Of a stretch of DNA of 64,000 nucleotides, positions 20,483 through 30,632 are shown one piece after another. Each line of letters starts with the position of its first letter. Within the stretch, counting starts at the first letter, position 1. The notes below the pieces were generated by a model that had not been told where the DNA came from, did not search any database, and saw only the letters and a list, made by a program, of their open reading frames with translations. The stretch is from contig BCHX01000008.1 of NCBI GenBank assembly GCA_001599755.1, positions 2,232,001 to 2,296,000 of the forward strand. Reading direction: 5' to 3'. Source of the stretch: Gliomastix tumulicola (taxonomy: Eukaryota > Ascomycota > Sordariomycetes > Hypocreales > Bionectriaceae). A program made the position numbers and the translations under genes.

Positions 20483-22262
20483 TTCGGGGGGGGGAGGCAG
20501 CTTTCGAGTATTACCTGCTGACCCCCTCTCGAAAATGGACGCTCCTCTACGACACATTGGGACGACGAGAGGGAAAAACAAGATCGAGGAGACGGAGCTG
20601 ACGATGGGGGGAGGCGGCCCGGTGCTGTTCTCGGCCTAAGACGGGTTGAAGTACAAGATAGGACTTGAATTGAGCGCGCTGTATCTATGACGAGATGATG
20701 CCAATGCGTGTTGATTTAGCCCTTCTCCCGACGGCTTCATTGGAGGCCTATTTCACCCCCTAATTTCCGTCAATCGGACACCGTCTACCAAGCCCCTGAT
20801 GGTCACCTGTTCGTCAGAGCCTAACTCCCTACGACGACTCCAGCGTTCTGCAAAGACGTTGGCGTGCCATTACGAACTCTCCCCATCTTGCATTAGACGC
20901 GTCGGTGCCATGCAATTCATAAGCTACGGGAAGCTGCACGGTAATCTGAGAGGCAGCCAGTCCAGCCGGAGCAGCGCCATCACCGATTCACTACTATAGC
21001 TCATCGCCCGCCGTTCTCGCACTAGCGCCCGCTCCTTGTCTTCTCTTTCTCTCCCCGGGGGAAACGTTGGGGCAACATTGGTAATCCCTGGCAGTGGAGA
21101 GACTATGGAGCTTGGAACGCCACTCCGCTCCCCCAGGAGTTCTCGGTGGGAAGATGTCGTACAGGCTGCGCTTGTCTAAGGCGGGATGAACCGCATGTGT
21201 GCATATGCTGGAGGCTTGGGCTCCGTTCTACGAGATGCACGTGCCATGACTGGCATGATGGCGATGCGTCATGGGTAGCTTAGTTAGTAAGCCGGGTTTT
21301 GGGCTGGGCATGCTCGAGAGGCGTTCCCTGGTTGGTAGATAGATAGGCTTGCTTTTTGTTACCGCCCGGGATTGGACGACAGATCTTGGGGTAGGAAAAT
21401 CTCAATTGATCCTTAAATCTCCCCAGACATGGGTTCGCTGGGACTTCGGTCGCGAGGAGCAGCAACCGGTGCGCCATCTCAGCAACTCCTGCCCTTCACC
21501 GAACGCGCGAACAGGATGAGGGGACGTGAGAGAAGGCACGGGGGATTGCCCCGCGCTGCATTCAACCCTGATCACGCCATGTCAGCGCTGCAGCTGCTCG
21601 ATACGGCGCAGCCAGAGCCGAATCTGCGTTCTCCGAGATGACCAAGCCACAGGATGCCATCCCACGACAGCCCGGTTCTGACTTACCGAGCCACGGGCGT
21701 TCACATCCATAGGGCCGAAGACCAAAACTGTCCTGTTTCCGCATCGCTTGACGACAGTTTTTGCCTCTGCCAGGGCTAGTATTTAGAGCCATCCCCACCA
21801 CCACCCCGTTGACTTCGCCCACTACCCGAGGAGCCAGCAGCTAAGACGGAGCGATGCTGAGCCGCAGACCATGTCCCGGTGGCACGATCCTACGATGTGA
21901 TTGCGTCCTCTCGCCGATGGTCAGCTTCGCTCCATCCAGCTCAGGGATGGCCCTGGGGTTCTGCCAGCCACAGGTAAGAGCCGGCTCCGATCTAACGGGA
22001 AGCGGGTAAAAGGGGCAGCGGGAGGATGCGGAAAAGATGGCCTCCCCGGCACAACGCCAGCCCTAATCCAGGCTTTCATGATTAGTGAACGGGAGAGGCG
22101 TCGAAACTACCTGAACCACTTACCACACCCACTCGCTGTAAGCCGACGACGGCGCCATGTGCGAGGCGGCGGCGGGCATTTAAAAGCGCCAGGAGATCCC
22201 CCTTTCTCCCCGGCCGTTGAGAATTTGCGCCTGGCTTTCCCCACCGACCGGCCGGCTGCAGG
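20483..22262. other. 1.8-kb intergenic region upstream of the AflR-type regulator
   Basis: It contains the amidotransferase 3' flank and the long regulator promoter. A TATA-like TTTAAAAG lies near 22179-22186, about 80 nt before the regulator ATG. Several frames of 60-125 codons occur on both strands without recognisable content. No RNA gene was seen. Confidence 0.5.
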
Positions 22263-23960
22263 ATGTTTGGCACCCTGAATCTTCAACCCGTCGAGCCGCT
22301 GAGGTTCGTGGAGAACCCAGACATCGCGTCCGCGCTGAGTCGTGCCCGTCGTGACAAGCCCCACATCTCCTGTGAGTCATGCAGAGCCCGCAAGGTGAGT
22401 CGAGTTCCCTTCTGTGAATGAATGTCATCGTTGATGGTGACGGCTGATTTTTGGTTGTTAGATTCGGTGCAGCGGCGAGCCCAGTGGCTGTGACAAGTGT
22501 GCCAGCCTCTCTATCGAGTGCTGCTACCCCAAACGGGACCCGCGGCGTCGGAAACGGGCAAACACTTCGGCTGAGCTGAGCCCGCATGACGTGTCTGATC
22601 CGTCTCACTCAAGGACGCAGGACAATGACGATGAGCAGACAGAAGACGATATCGATAACAACGACACGCTCTTGCAAGGCCAAGACTTCACCCTAGATGA
22701 AGAGATGTCAGGGTCCAAGCGCCTCCAGGAGGCAGAGTCCGCCGAGTCAGCCATCAATGCCCTCTTGGAACAGCACATCAGCGACTCATGGCCCGATTTC
22801 TGGCCGTCGACAGAGTCGGTTGGTGATGGCAGCTCATCGGCGGAGATGGACGCCGTTTTCAAGGACTGGCTAGATCAGGATATCGTCTTTGACCCTGCGT
22901 TGGCAAAGCCCATGGATAGCGACCCCGATTCAATGCTGGAGCCAGCCAACTCCAAATCATGTACGCTTCCATCACCCATCTCCCAATGCCGCAGAGACTA
23001 AACCCATAGCCAGCCACCTACTCCCAACCTACCTCTCGGGACAGGACCTTGAGTTGGAATGACCTCTCATTAAATCCAATGGATGCGTTCTTATCGAGCT
23101 TTAAGCAGTACGGTGACAAACCTCAAGAACACGATCGAAAAAGGGCGAATACCGGTTCCGGCCACAGCTTGTCGAGATTGCCTTTGGTCGGAGCCAGAGC
23201 CCAGAGCAGACCTACCGCCGCTACGAAAGGCCGCCACGAAGAAGGAGAGAGGACGTCATATCTCCGGTCGCTCCAGCCTCCCCCCCATCATCCGTCAGAA
23301 GATGAGCATCGAGCATCGTCAACAGGCTCCAGGAAATGCTCGTGCCTCAATCTCTGCGCCCACCTTCTAGAGGAGCTAGGCGCGAATAGCGCCAGGAGGG
23401 AGCCAGCACCCATGGACGTGCTTCTGGGAGTCTTCAGGGATGCATTGAGAAGATGCGAGCACATTCTCGGCTGCGAGGAGTGCTCTTCCCGCGCAGAGAA
23501 CAACATGCTCTTGGCCATGGCCGCTCTCTACATGAGTGTCATATGTTGCCAGATTGTGGCATGCTACCTCAGACGCCACGGGGAAGACAGCAGCAGCATC
23601 GGCACTAAAACACGGTCGTCGAAGGAAGGCTTCAACTGGCCACTGCCGCCCCCTTTGTCGCAGAAACAACCAGTGTCGTCTTCGAGCAGCGACTCGGGCA
23701 TACAGCAATGCGGCACGGACAAGGCGGTCGGCGGAGAAGAGGACATGTGGTTCTCTACGTATCGCATTAAGAGCACCCTCGAGCGGAAACACGTGCTCAC
23801 CACGCTCATCATGGTCCAGCTGGCCGAGTTTCTCAATATTCTGGAGACGTTACGGGACCGTGCCAGCAGTCGGAGCGGCCAGGAAGCGTTGATAACAGAA
23901 GCCATAGACAGACACAGGCTCGCTCGCTCCATGCTAAGGGAGAGCTTGTCTAGGATGTAA
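22263..23960 (+). CDS. AflR-family Zn2Cys6 transcription factor
   Basis: This is a putative pathway-specific transcription factor of 525 residues, from exons 22263-22394, 22462-22960 and 23014-23960. The binuclear zinc cluster is perfect, with Cys at 37, 40, 47, 54, 57 and 64 (spacing 2-6-6-2-6) and the RARKIRC recognition segment; the first intron splits it after RARK. A basic stretch (KRDPRRRKR) follows, then an acidic Ser/Asp-rich region. The C-terminal half matches the AflR regulatory domain: CSCLNLCAHLLEEL, DVLLGVFRDALRRCEHILGC, NNMLLAMAALYMSVICCQIV. The second intron is set by frame: the acceptor CCAG at 23013 keeps the protein open, whereas TAG three bases earlier leads to a stop. AflR homologues switch on adjacent polyketide clusters, so this gene supports the cluster reading of the left third. 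Confidence 0.93.
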
Positions 23961-24343
23961 TATTAGATGTTAGTGAGCCACAGAAGATGTCAATGCTGCG
24001 CTGCACGAATTGACTCGCAGCCGTTTAAGTTTCGCGGCATTTCCAGCTCCTCATGTTCCCAGACGGTTCAGCTAGTCTGACAGTCGGGAACCCTGCAAGA
24101 ACACAGCATCAGATAGCACACTGGAGCGGCCCCAGGATAGCAGTAGCTAGTCATATTGTATGCTAAAGGCTGGATGGTGTTTTTGTCGAGAGTTGAACCA
24201 AATCTTCAGAATAACAGATCCGGATAGGAAGCCCGGAGCCCGGACGCCTCTCGATCTCACATAAAACACTCCGCGATATCTCAACTAATTACATTAAATC
24301 TGATGAAAGCGGTTTCAATTGCCCTGTCCGTGAGTCTTAAAGT
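23961..24343. other. Convergent 3' region, regulator to TPR-CHAT gene
   Basis: This is 3' sequence of two convergent genes and a natural right-hand border for the putative metabolite cluster. No features were seen. Confidence 0.5.
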
Positions 24344-27300
24344 TTAAACGCCAAAATGCACATAAGGAGCCCAGAGTGCAGGGCCTAGTTCATCCTCCTC
24401 ACAACCAATCACTTTCCTTGACACCCTCATGGCAGACGAATCTTGGGGCCTGTGATTTGCTCGGCCTAGAATCACAGACCTTTCTTCCGAGTCATTCGTA
24501 GCTGGTCTCGTCTTGGCCATACTCCCATCTGCCTGTGCTTTAACCCACTGGTCCCGGAGATTTCGAGATGCAATGTGCAGTCCCTGGCAGACCGACTGAT
24601 CTGTCAGGCCGCCCTGCTCCAACTGCCCATACACGGTTTCGGCAACGTGAACGCACGTAGCATCGCTGACCTCCCACAACGTCCCTATGACGTGTCGAAA
24701 TCCCGCAATCTGGCACGCACTGACAAGGTGAATGCCCTCGTCGAGATAACTGGTGTCCGTGATGCGGCTTGTGCCGCACGCAGACAGGAAAGCAAGGAAC
24801 GGTGGCTTCTCTGCGAGGTTCATCCTCATGAGATCCGCCACCGTCAGGGGGTCCCTCTGCCAGTCCTCAAGGCGGAGATGGCTGTTCAGCGGGTCCCTCT
24901 TGTCGGTGTATCCGTGACCGGCGAAGTGGAAGATCCGACAGTCCTTCAGGTGAGTCCTTATAGCGGTAGATCGGCGCTCTGATCGAATGGTGTTGAGCGA
25001 CATGGACTGACAGACCTTCTGTACCGTATTGGCCTCGCGCTCTGCAAACCGAAGCCGCGTCGTGGAAGGCGTGTGCTCCATGGCTACGATAACAGCGTTT
25101 GGGGACGGGGGCTCCGGATTGCGCTCGCCGCCTAGACGGTCCAGGATTGTTCCCACAGAAACGCCGTACGATGACATAACTCTATCAAGGACGGAGTTCC
25201 CTGTCCCCTCAGTGTGTCGCCCTGCCGCATGGATTGGGAAGCGACTCAAGGCGCCAGTCATAACCCACCACACATGGGGCCATGTGTTGTCGGTTGGGGG
25301 AGGGCTCAAAATCCCAAGTGCAGTCAGCACAGGGTTGGCGATGGTATCCCAGAGCCACTCGAGCACCCCCAAGCTCCCGCGATGCCCTTCAAGGGCTCTC
25401 CGCTCTATACTCTCCTGGGACAATGTAGCCAGATGAACCATTCTCGTCCCACCTCTCCCAGAGAGAAGGGCATCGCACCGCTGCGCACTAGTGTTGATAA
25501 CGACGATGTACCCAAACTGATGACTATACTGCAGACTGTTGTGAATAGTCCTGCGGTGGAGCGTGTACCGTGTCCGAGTTAGCAGCTTTTCCAGGCGCTT
25601 GCTGGCCTCGAGTCGGCTAGCCAACTTAGTGTGAGGCGAGGCCCTTCGTCGCTGACTGTCGAAGCTTGAGCCCACCCGAGGATAGTCACCATCCGGGTCT
25701 AGCTTGAGACGGAGTGCAAGGAATTTTCTCGCATCCCGAGAATCTTTCTGGCCCACCAGGCCTGAATTTTGTCTATTGCGCCGAAGATCGCTCAGGTAAT
25801 CCAGCATGATACCTCGACCTTGTTCAAGCAGCGCGAGCGCCTGATCGGGGGAATCCGGGGCGAGATGCATCGCTATAGAAGCCGCAAGGGAAGTGAGACC
25901 ACTCAAATGCGAGAGGCTATCTAGGATCTCTCCGGGGTCTAGGAAGCGGGGAGCGCAAGCCCGGATCAGCTCAACAAGCCGGTCGCTCACAAGGCCTGCA
26001 CTGGGCCAGTCCCCCATTCGCAGGTGAGCGTAGAGCAGCTTTCTCCCATAAGTCATGGCTGATCTAGGGTCCCAGCCTTGACTTAAGTGGAAGCTTTCTT
26101 GATAAGGCGGGATTGCCGATGCCAGCTCAGCACGCAATTTCGTGATTAGGTGCTTCTGAAGATAGCAGTCTCCAAGTGTCTCGAGTGCCACTGCGTGGTC
26201 AGGCTCGTGCCATGGAATCATATCTACTGCGTGCTGCGCAAACTTGATCGCCTGCTCCAAGTATGACGCAGTGTTAGTCGTCTGACTTCCAGCAAGGTAA
26301 CACCTCGAGACATCTATCAGTCGATAGCCCTTTTCCGGATGATCCGATGGCATCAACTTGAGAGATTGACCCAGGGCTCTTATGGCCTTTTGGAAGTCAG
26401 AGGGACTTTCTGTCATCTTGAACGTCTCCAAATAAGCGTATCCAAGACATCCCATCACGCCAGACAAAGCCTTCTTGCCCCGCCTGATACCCAGGCATTC
26501 ATGATAGAGACGGATCGCCTCATCCAATTGCTCTAGGTCTCTGCTGACCTCGAAGTTGGCAAGATATGCGGAGCCAAGGTCCTGGACTATTTGGCCCCTT
26601 ACTGCATCATTCGGAGAAGTAAGATCCATAATCTCCTTTCTCAAGATCAAGACATCGGTCAAGTCTCGTACTTTCGAGAACATGTAATAGCTCCGCATCT
26701 TCGAGTCCGCAAGCCAGTCTAAGCAGGCCGCACGAGCCGGATGGCCCGGCTGAGCTATGTCGACACATTCCTGGTGCACGGCCAACGCCATCTTGATGGT
26801 CCCCGCCGCCTCAGGCCGACAGCAAATTTTCATATCGTACAGGTGTCCGAGGAGGTACAGCGCCGAGAACGGCGTAACATCCGAACTCGATTGGATGGAG
26901 TCTTGGATCAGACCTATGGCTAAATCAAGATCACTCCGCCAATCTTCGTTCCTGAGGGCTGCTGGGCTGTGTTCGGAGATCACGTCGCGCGCGACGTGGG
27001 ACCCCCAGAGGCGTAGTCGATGAGTCCTCTGAGGGTGGCCAACAGGAGTAGCGAGGACCGACATTTGAACCATGCGCTGAGAAATTTCCTGGTGACGACG
27101 TGTCCCTTCAAGGGTCGAATACATGTCTGCGAGGTTTGACAGACGAGTGTCAAGACCTACAAAATCCACAGGGATGGCGAGACTCGCGTTCTGGATGAGA
27201 GTGCGAGGTGCCTGATATCCTGTGGCGTTTGAACCTCGATGCATAGCATATAAGCCAGCCCCAGGGTCAAGGAGTATTGCTAAGCAGGACCGGTCGTTGT

Positions 27301-30208
27301 GAATGATGTAGAAAATTTGAGAGTAACGGGTGTGGTACTCCCGTGCCTTTTCGAGGTCGTCAGCGAACCCTTGTTTGAGATACTTGCTTGCAAGGAAGGA
27401 TGAGAGATTGAGGAGGCAAAAGTATTGGACCCAAAGGTTCGCTGGTGAATCACCACCACTGGCCGACAGTAAGGCTTCAGTCCCCAGATCGACGGCTTCA
27501 CAGAGATCTGCAAATCGCTTCGCGCGGTTGAAGCGATGGTTCAGCCCGACAGCCAAAACCGTGAGGTAGAAAGAGCGACCTGGATGATCAAGGGCCACTG
27601 CTTTCACCGCTTGACGGCTAAGAGTAACAGCCTCAACCAGGTCTTCAACCTTCCCAGTGGCGGCTTGCAAGGTCACCAAGGCCAATGACAGACAACACAT
27701 GTACCATGCTCTATCGGGATGATCATCCTCAGCCGTAGCATCCAAAGCCGCTCGAGCACAGCGTTCAGCATCGACAGCATCGGTAATTTCGAGGCCACCC
27801 CAGGATCCTTGACGAGTGTTCTTTAGCAGGGGAACGCCGTGCTCTCCGTTTTGTAGAATCATCTGGGTCCGATTGTAACGGTCGATGAGTGCTAAGGCGA
27901 GATTGCTCTGGCGCCGCGCCTCTGCTGCTTGATCTTCTAGGCCTTTACGCAAACGCTCAACATTGTCCCCATATAGACCCAGCACATATGAAAGGGTGTA
28001 CCTGGAGTCAAAGTCCCTACGGGGCCCCGCTATTATGCCGCCGACGTTCCCCTCGATGGCTTCTTGCAGGTCGGCAACTGACCCTGATATTACGAACCGT
28101 TCACACCGTAGGCAGGATAGTGTGCTCCAGTAGTCACACCCAAATGCCGGAATCCGAAGCCATTCTTCTGTATGCATGACCTTTATGGCTTGATATAGGT
28201 CCTCCACGTTACCACCAGCCAGGTATCGCGTGTACAGACAAATGGCTTGGCGCTCTAGGACCAAGGCAGACCTTACGTGTTCAGCTGGTTCTGATTCCAC
28301 AGCCTGCCACCCGAGCTGTATGGCTTTCTCCAAGTCCTCAGCGCTGGCCGTGTCCCGATACCGTTGAAGAAGACAGTAGGAAGCCTTGCTGTAGATGCTA
28401 GCTTGCTCTGGGTTGCCGGATGGACACTGGTCTTTGGCGTCCTCGAGAGTTCGAATGGCCGAATTCAGATCATTCAGAGTATGCGATTCGCAGTATTGGA
28501 AATATTGCGAGGAAGCCAGCGTATATAAAGCCTTGGAACGAATCGACGCATTTTGATAGTCACTCAGGAGTAGATGAAGACTCTGAATCGCGTCGCCGAG
28601 ATTTTTGGGTTCCTCCGTGATTCTGTACTCGTATAGACGAGCCCGACATCGAAGAGCAAGGCAGTATCCCCTATTGTCCCCGTCTACACCCGGACTTGCA
28701 TTGAGCAGACCGTCGAGTATGTCAACGGCTTCGTTGAGCTGGTCCGTGTCGGCTGTGTAACGGAAGTTGTAAAGAAGCGCTGTTGCGAGATTGAGTTTAT
28801 CGATGTCGTGGGGCATGATTTCGATGATCCATCGTAGGAGGTTGAATATATCTTCGAACTCGACATCGTACCCCGTTTTTCTGCCGACGAGATCGTATCC
28901 CCTTTTATGGCCAATGAAGAGCCTGTCACACTGTCGTCTGAGGCAGCCGATGAGTGCGGCCCGCGCATCAGGCGCGCTTGCTTGTCCCTCGAGGATCGAC
29001 CGCAGTTGACCTGATGGCCAAGAATCGGTCAGATATGTCCATTGGTCGATAAAGATATTCCGAAAGTTCCCCAAGTTTCGATCACTTTGATGATGCCAGG
29101 ACATCGCCTTGGCGGCTTGAAGTCCGTAGTGAAGAGACTTCATGAGGTGCTCTCGGTCTGGAGTCTCCAAGAACAGGGCAAAGTGCTGGTCAGAAAGTTC
29201 TTGATAGGAATTGAACTTGGTCACCATTCCCCCATCCAACGCGTTGCACGCATTTGTTGAATACTCCATCGCTTCCTCAAGATCCTTGGGGTCTTTGGTC
29301 TTCTTCCATCGTGCTCCCAGGCACCGTGAGAGCTGGAGGAGATCTCCGCTGCCTGATCCATCTGCATTCACGGCGTACCTGGCTAGACTTATCGCCTCCT
29401 CAATGTCTGCGGCTGGCTCGTTGTTATTGCATCCTGTGAGGATGGCGCCCGCCAGGAAGCCTGCGATGCGAGCGGTTGATGCATCATCGTCGGAGATTTC
29501 AATAGCCTGTCTCCAGGCTGCTATGGCCTCCTCGAAGTGTTGAGGTGGCTCGGACAATCTATATAGCTCAAACTTGTACATTCCAAGATGAGATAGCCGG
29601 CGCGATCGCAGCGCTCGACCCATCCCATCTGAGGCTAGTTTGACCGACCGCTCGACTAGTTGAATTGCCTCTTTGACATCATCGAGACGAGTGATATAAC
29701 TGTAGTCGTCTGAAGCACCAGCGTCTCTCTGACGTGCTTGGTCTTCTGGATTAGGGCCTCGGAGGCCTGCACCCATGAGCGCCTGCACTCGATATCGCTC
29801 GAAGAGGAAGATTGCTACCTGGTGAAGGCACACCGACTCCATAGGATCGTCAACGACCAGGCTGAGAGTGATTCTCTCCCAACGAATGGCTTCCTCTAAA
29901 ACGTCGACGTACGCTCCGTGAGTGTATAGGTGATATAGCACGTCGACGAATGTCATCAGGTCTTCGGGTCGCCAGTGGTCTTGTGGGGTCGCTTGAATTG
30001 ACCGTCTCTTGACTTGGATTGCCTCATGGATGTCCGGTAAATCTTCCGTATCGCAGAATCGTTGGTAGAGGAGCGCCCCTAGATGCCAGAGGTGTTCAGT
30101 CGCGCTTCCATCGCTAGGTGCAGCAGCTACAGCGTCCCTCGAAGCCTGGATTTCAGCGTCGAGGTCGCCCAAGAATTGAGCATCGTCAGCTTTGGTCTCG
30201 ACGTCCAT
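24344..30208 (-). CDS. Giant TPR-CHAT protein (caspase-like protease domain)
   Basis: This single-exon gene encodes 1954 residues. From about residue 20 to 1450 the protein is built of helical tetratricopeptide-like units of 40-70 residues, recurring as 'D(L/V)..AI.L...A(V/L)...P..HP.R..(Y/C)L..L' (for example DLEEAMEYS, DLEKAIQLG, DLYQAIKVM, DLVEAVTLS, DLCEAVDLG, QLDEAIRLY). The C-terminal 350 residues are a CHAT domain: a WWVMTGALSRFPIHAAG block, FHFAGHG with His1765, then FLSACGT with Cys1811 and GTLWEVSD. The His/Cys pair, 46 residues apart, is the caspase/separase-type dyad, so a cysteine protease is expected. TPR-CHAT proteins in other systems keep the protease idle until the repeat array senses a partner. 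It may act in fungal recognition or regulated cell death; the substrate is unknown. No signal peptide is present. Confidence 0.93.
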   Translation of the reverse strand: MDVETKADDAQFLGDLDAEIQASRDAVAAAPSDGSATEHLWHLGALLYQRFCDTEDLPDIHEAIQVKRRSIQATPQDHWRPEDLMTFVDVLYHLYTHGAYVDVLEEAIRWERITLSLVVDDPMESVCLHQVAIFLFERYRVQALMGAGLRGPNPEDQARQRDAGASDDYSYITRLDDVKEAIQLVERSVKLASDGMGRALRSRRLSHLGMYKFELYRLSEPPQHFEEAIAAWRQAIEISDDDASTARIAGFLAGAILTGCNNNEPAADIEEAISLARYAVNADGSGSGDLLQLSRCLGARWKKTKDPKDLEEAMEYSTNACNALDGGMVTKFNSYQELSDQHFALFLETPDREHLMKSLHYGLQAAKAMSWHHQSDRNLGNFRNIFIDQWTYLTDSWPSGQLRSILEGQASAPDARAALIGCLRRQCDRLFIGHKRGYDLVGRKTGYDVEFEDIFNLLRWIIEIMPHDIDKLNLATALLYNFRYTADTDQLNEAVDILDGLLNASPGVDGDNRGYCLALRCRARLYEYRITEEPKNLGDAIQSLHLLLSDYQNASIRSKALYTLASSQYFQYCESHTLNDLNSAIRTLEDAKDQCPSGNPEQASIYSKASYCLLQRYRDTASAEDLEKAIQLGWQAVESEPAEHVRSALVLERQAICLYTRYLAGGNVEDLYQAIKVMHTEEWLRIPAFGCDYWSTLSCLRCERFVISGSVADLQEAIEGNVGGIIAGPRRDFDSRYTLSYVLGLYGDNVERLRKGLEDQAAEARRQSNLALALIDRYNRTQMILQNGEHGVPLLKNTRQGSWGGLEITDAVDAERCARAALDATAEDDHPDRAWYMCCLSLALVTLQAATGKVEDLVEAVTLSRQAVKAVALDHPGRSFYLTVLAVGLNHRFNRAKRFADLCEAVDLGTEALLSASGGDSPANLWVQYFCLLNLSSFLASKYLKQGFADDLEKAREYHTRYSQIFYIIHNDRSCLAILLDPGAGLYAMHRGSNATGYQAPRTLIQNASLAIPVDFVGLDTRLSNLADMYSTLEGTRRHQEISQRMVQMSVLATPVGHPQRTHRLRLWGSHVARDVISEHSPAALRNEDWRSDLDLAIGLIQDSIQSSSDVTPFSALYLLGHLYDMKICCRPEAAGTIKMALAVHQECVDIAQPGHPARAACLDWLADSKMRSYYMFSKVRDLTDVLILRKEIMDLTSPNDAVRGQIVQDLGSAYLANFEVSRDLEQLDEAIRLYHECLGIRRGKKALSGVMGCLGYAYLETFKMTESPSDFQKAIRALGQSLKLMPSDHPEKGYRLIDVSRCYLAGSQTTNTASYLEQAIKFAQHAVDMIPWHEPDHAVALETLGDCYLQKHLITKLRAELASAIPPYQESFHLSQGWDPRSAMTYGRKLLYAHLRMGDWPSAGLVSDRLVELIRACAPRFLDPGEILDSLSHLSGLTSLAASIAMHLAPDSPDQALALLEQGRGIMLDYLSDLRRNRQNSGLVGQKDSRDARKFLALRLKLDPDGDYPRVGSSFDSQRRRASPHTKLASRLEASKRLEKLLTRTRYTLHRRTIHNSLQYSHQFGYIVVINTSAQRCDALLSGRGGTRMVHLATLSQESIERRALEGHRGSLGVLEWLWDTIANPVLTALGILSPPPTDNTWPHVWWVMTGALSRFPIHAAGRHTEGTGNSVLDRVMSSYGVSVGTILDRLGGERNPEPPSPNAVIVAMEHTPSTTRLRFAEREANTVQKVCQSMSLNTIRSERRSTAIRTHLKDCRIFHFAGHGYTDKRDPLNSHLRLEDWQRDPLTVADLMRMNLAEKPPFLAFLSACGTSRITDTSYLDEGIHLVSACQIAGFRHVIGTLWEVSDATCVHVAETVYGQLEQGGLTDQSVCQGLHIASRNLRDQWVKAQADGSMAKTRPATNDSEERSVILGRANHRPQDSSAMRVSRKVIGCEEDELGPALWAPYVHFGV

Positions 30209-30632
30209 ACTTGCTTTGCATGTGCTGCGGACGGAATTTTCGTTTCGGGGGAATAAGGGCTAAAAGAGGTACGAGGAGGGCTCATTAAATGCCCGGCGAC
30301 GGAGTACTCGGGAGATGCACACCTTGGCTCTTTGATGATCGCGCGGGCCTTGAAATGACATATCTGTCTCTAACTTGCTGCGCCACCTGTTTCGGTATTG
30401 GACCTGCTGACAGATGGATCAGACCCTTTCTCGGCGAGGCAAAATGAGAGAGAGCGCGTGATGGGTCGCCTAACCGCCATCCTGATCTACACACCAATCA
30501 ACGATTTGGCTGCTCTTTTGGCAGCAAGCAAACCAATAGCAGGCCAGCTCCGCTACACACCATCTTGAATATATTCCACTATTAATGTAACACCCTTAAT
30601 CCCAACTCAGTAAGGCCGACGAGAAGGAGGTC
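30209..30632. other. Promoter of TPR-CHAT gene / 3' flank of kinase-like gene
   Basis: Both flanking genes are on the minus strand. No repeats, RNA genes or coding content were seen. Confidence 0.5.

Noticed and set aside
19271..20581. 436-codon minus-strand frame opposite the amidotransferase
   Set aside because: Shadow frame; composition is Arg/Val/Leu/Gly-biased and no family is recognisable.
24344..30208. A CRISPR-linked TPR-CHAT system
   Set aside because: No repeat-spacer array or Cas-like protein is present; only the domain type is shared.
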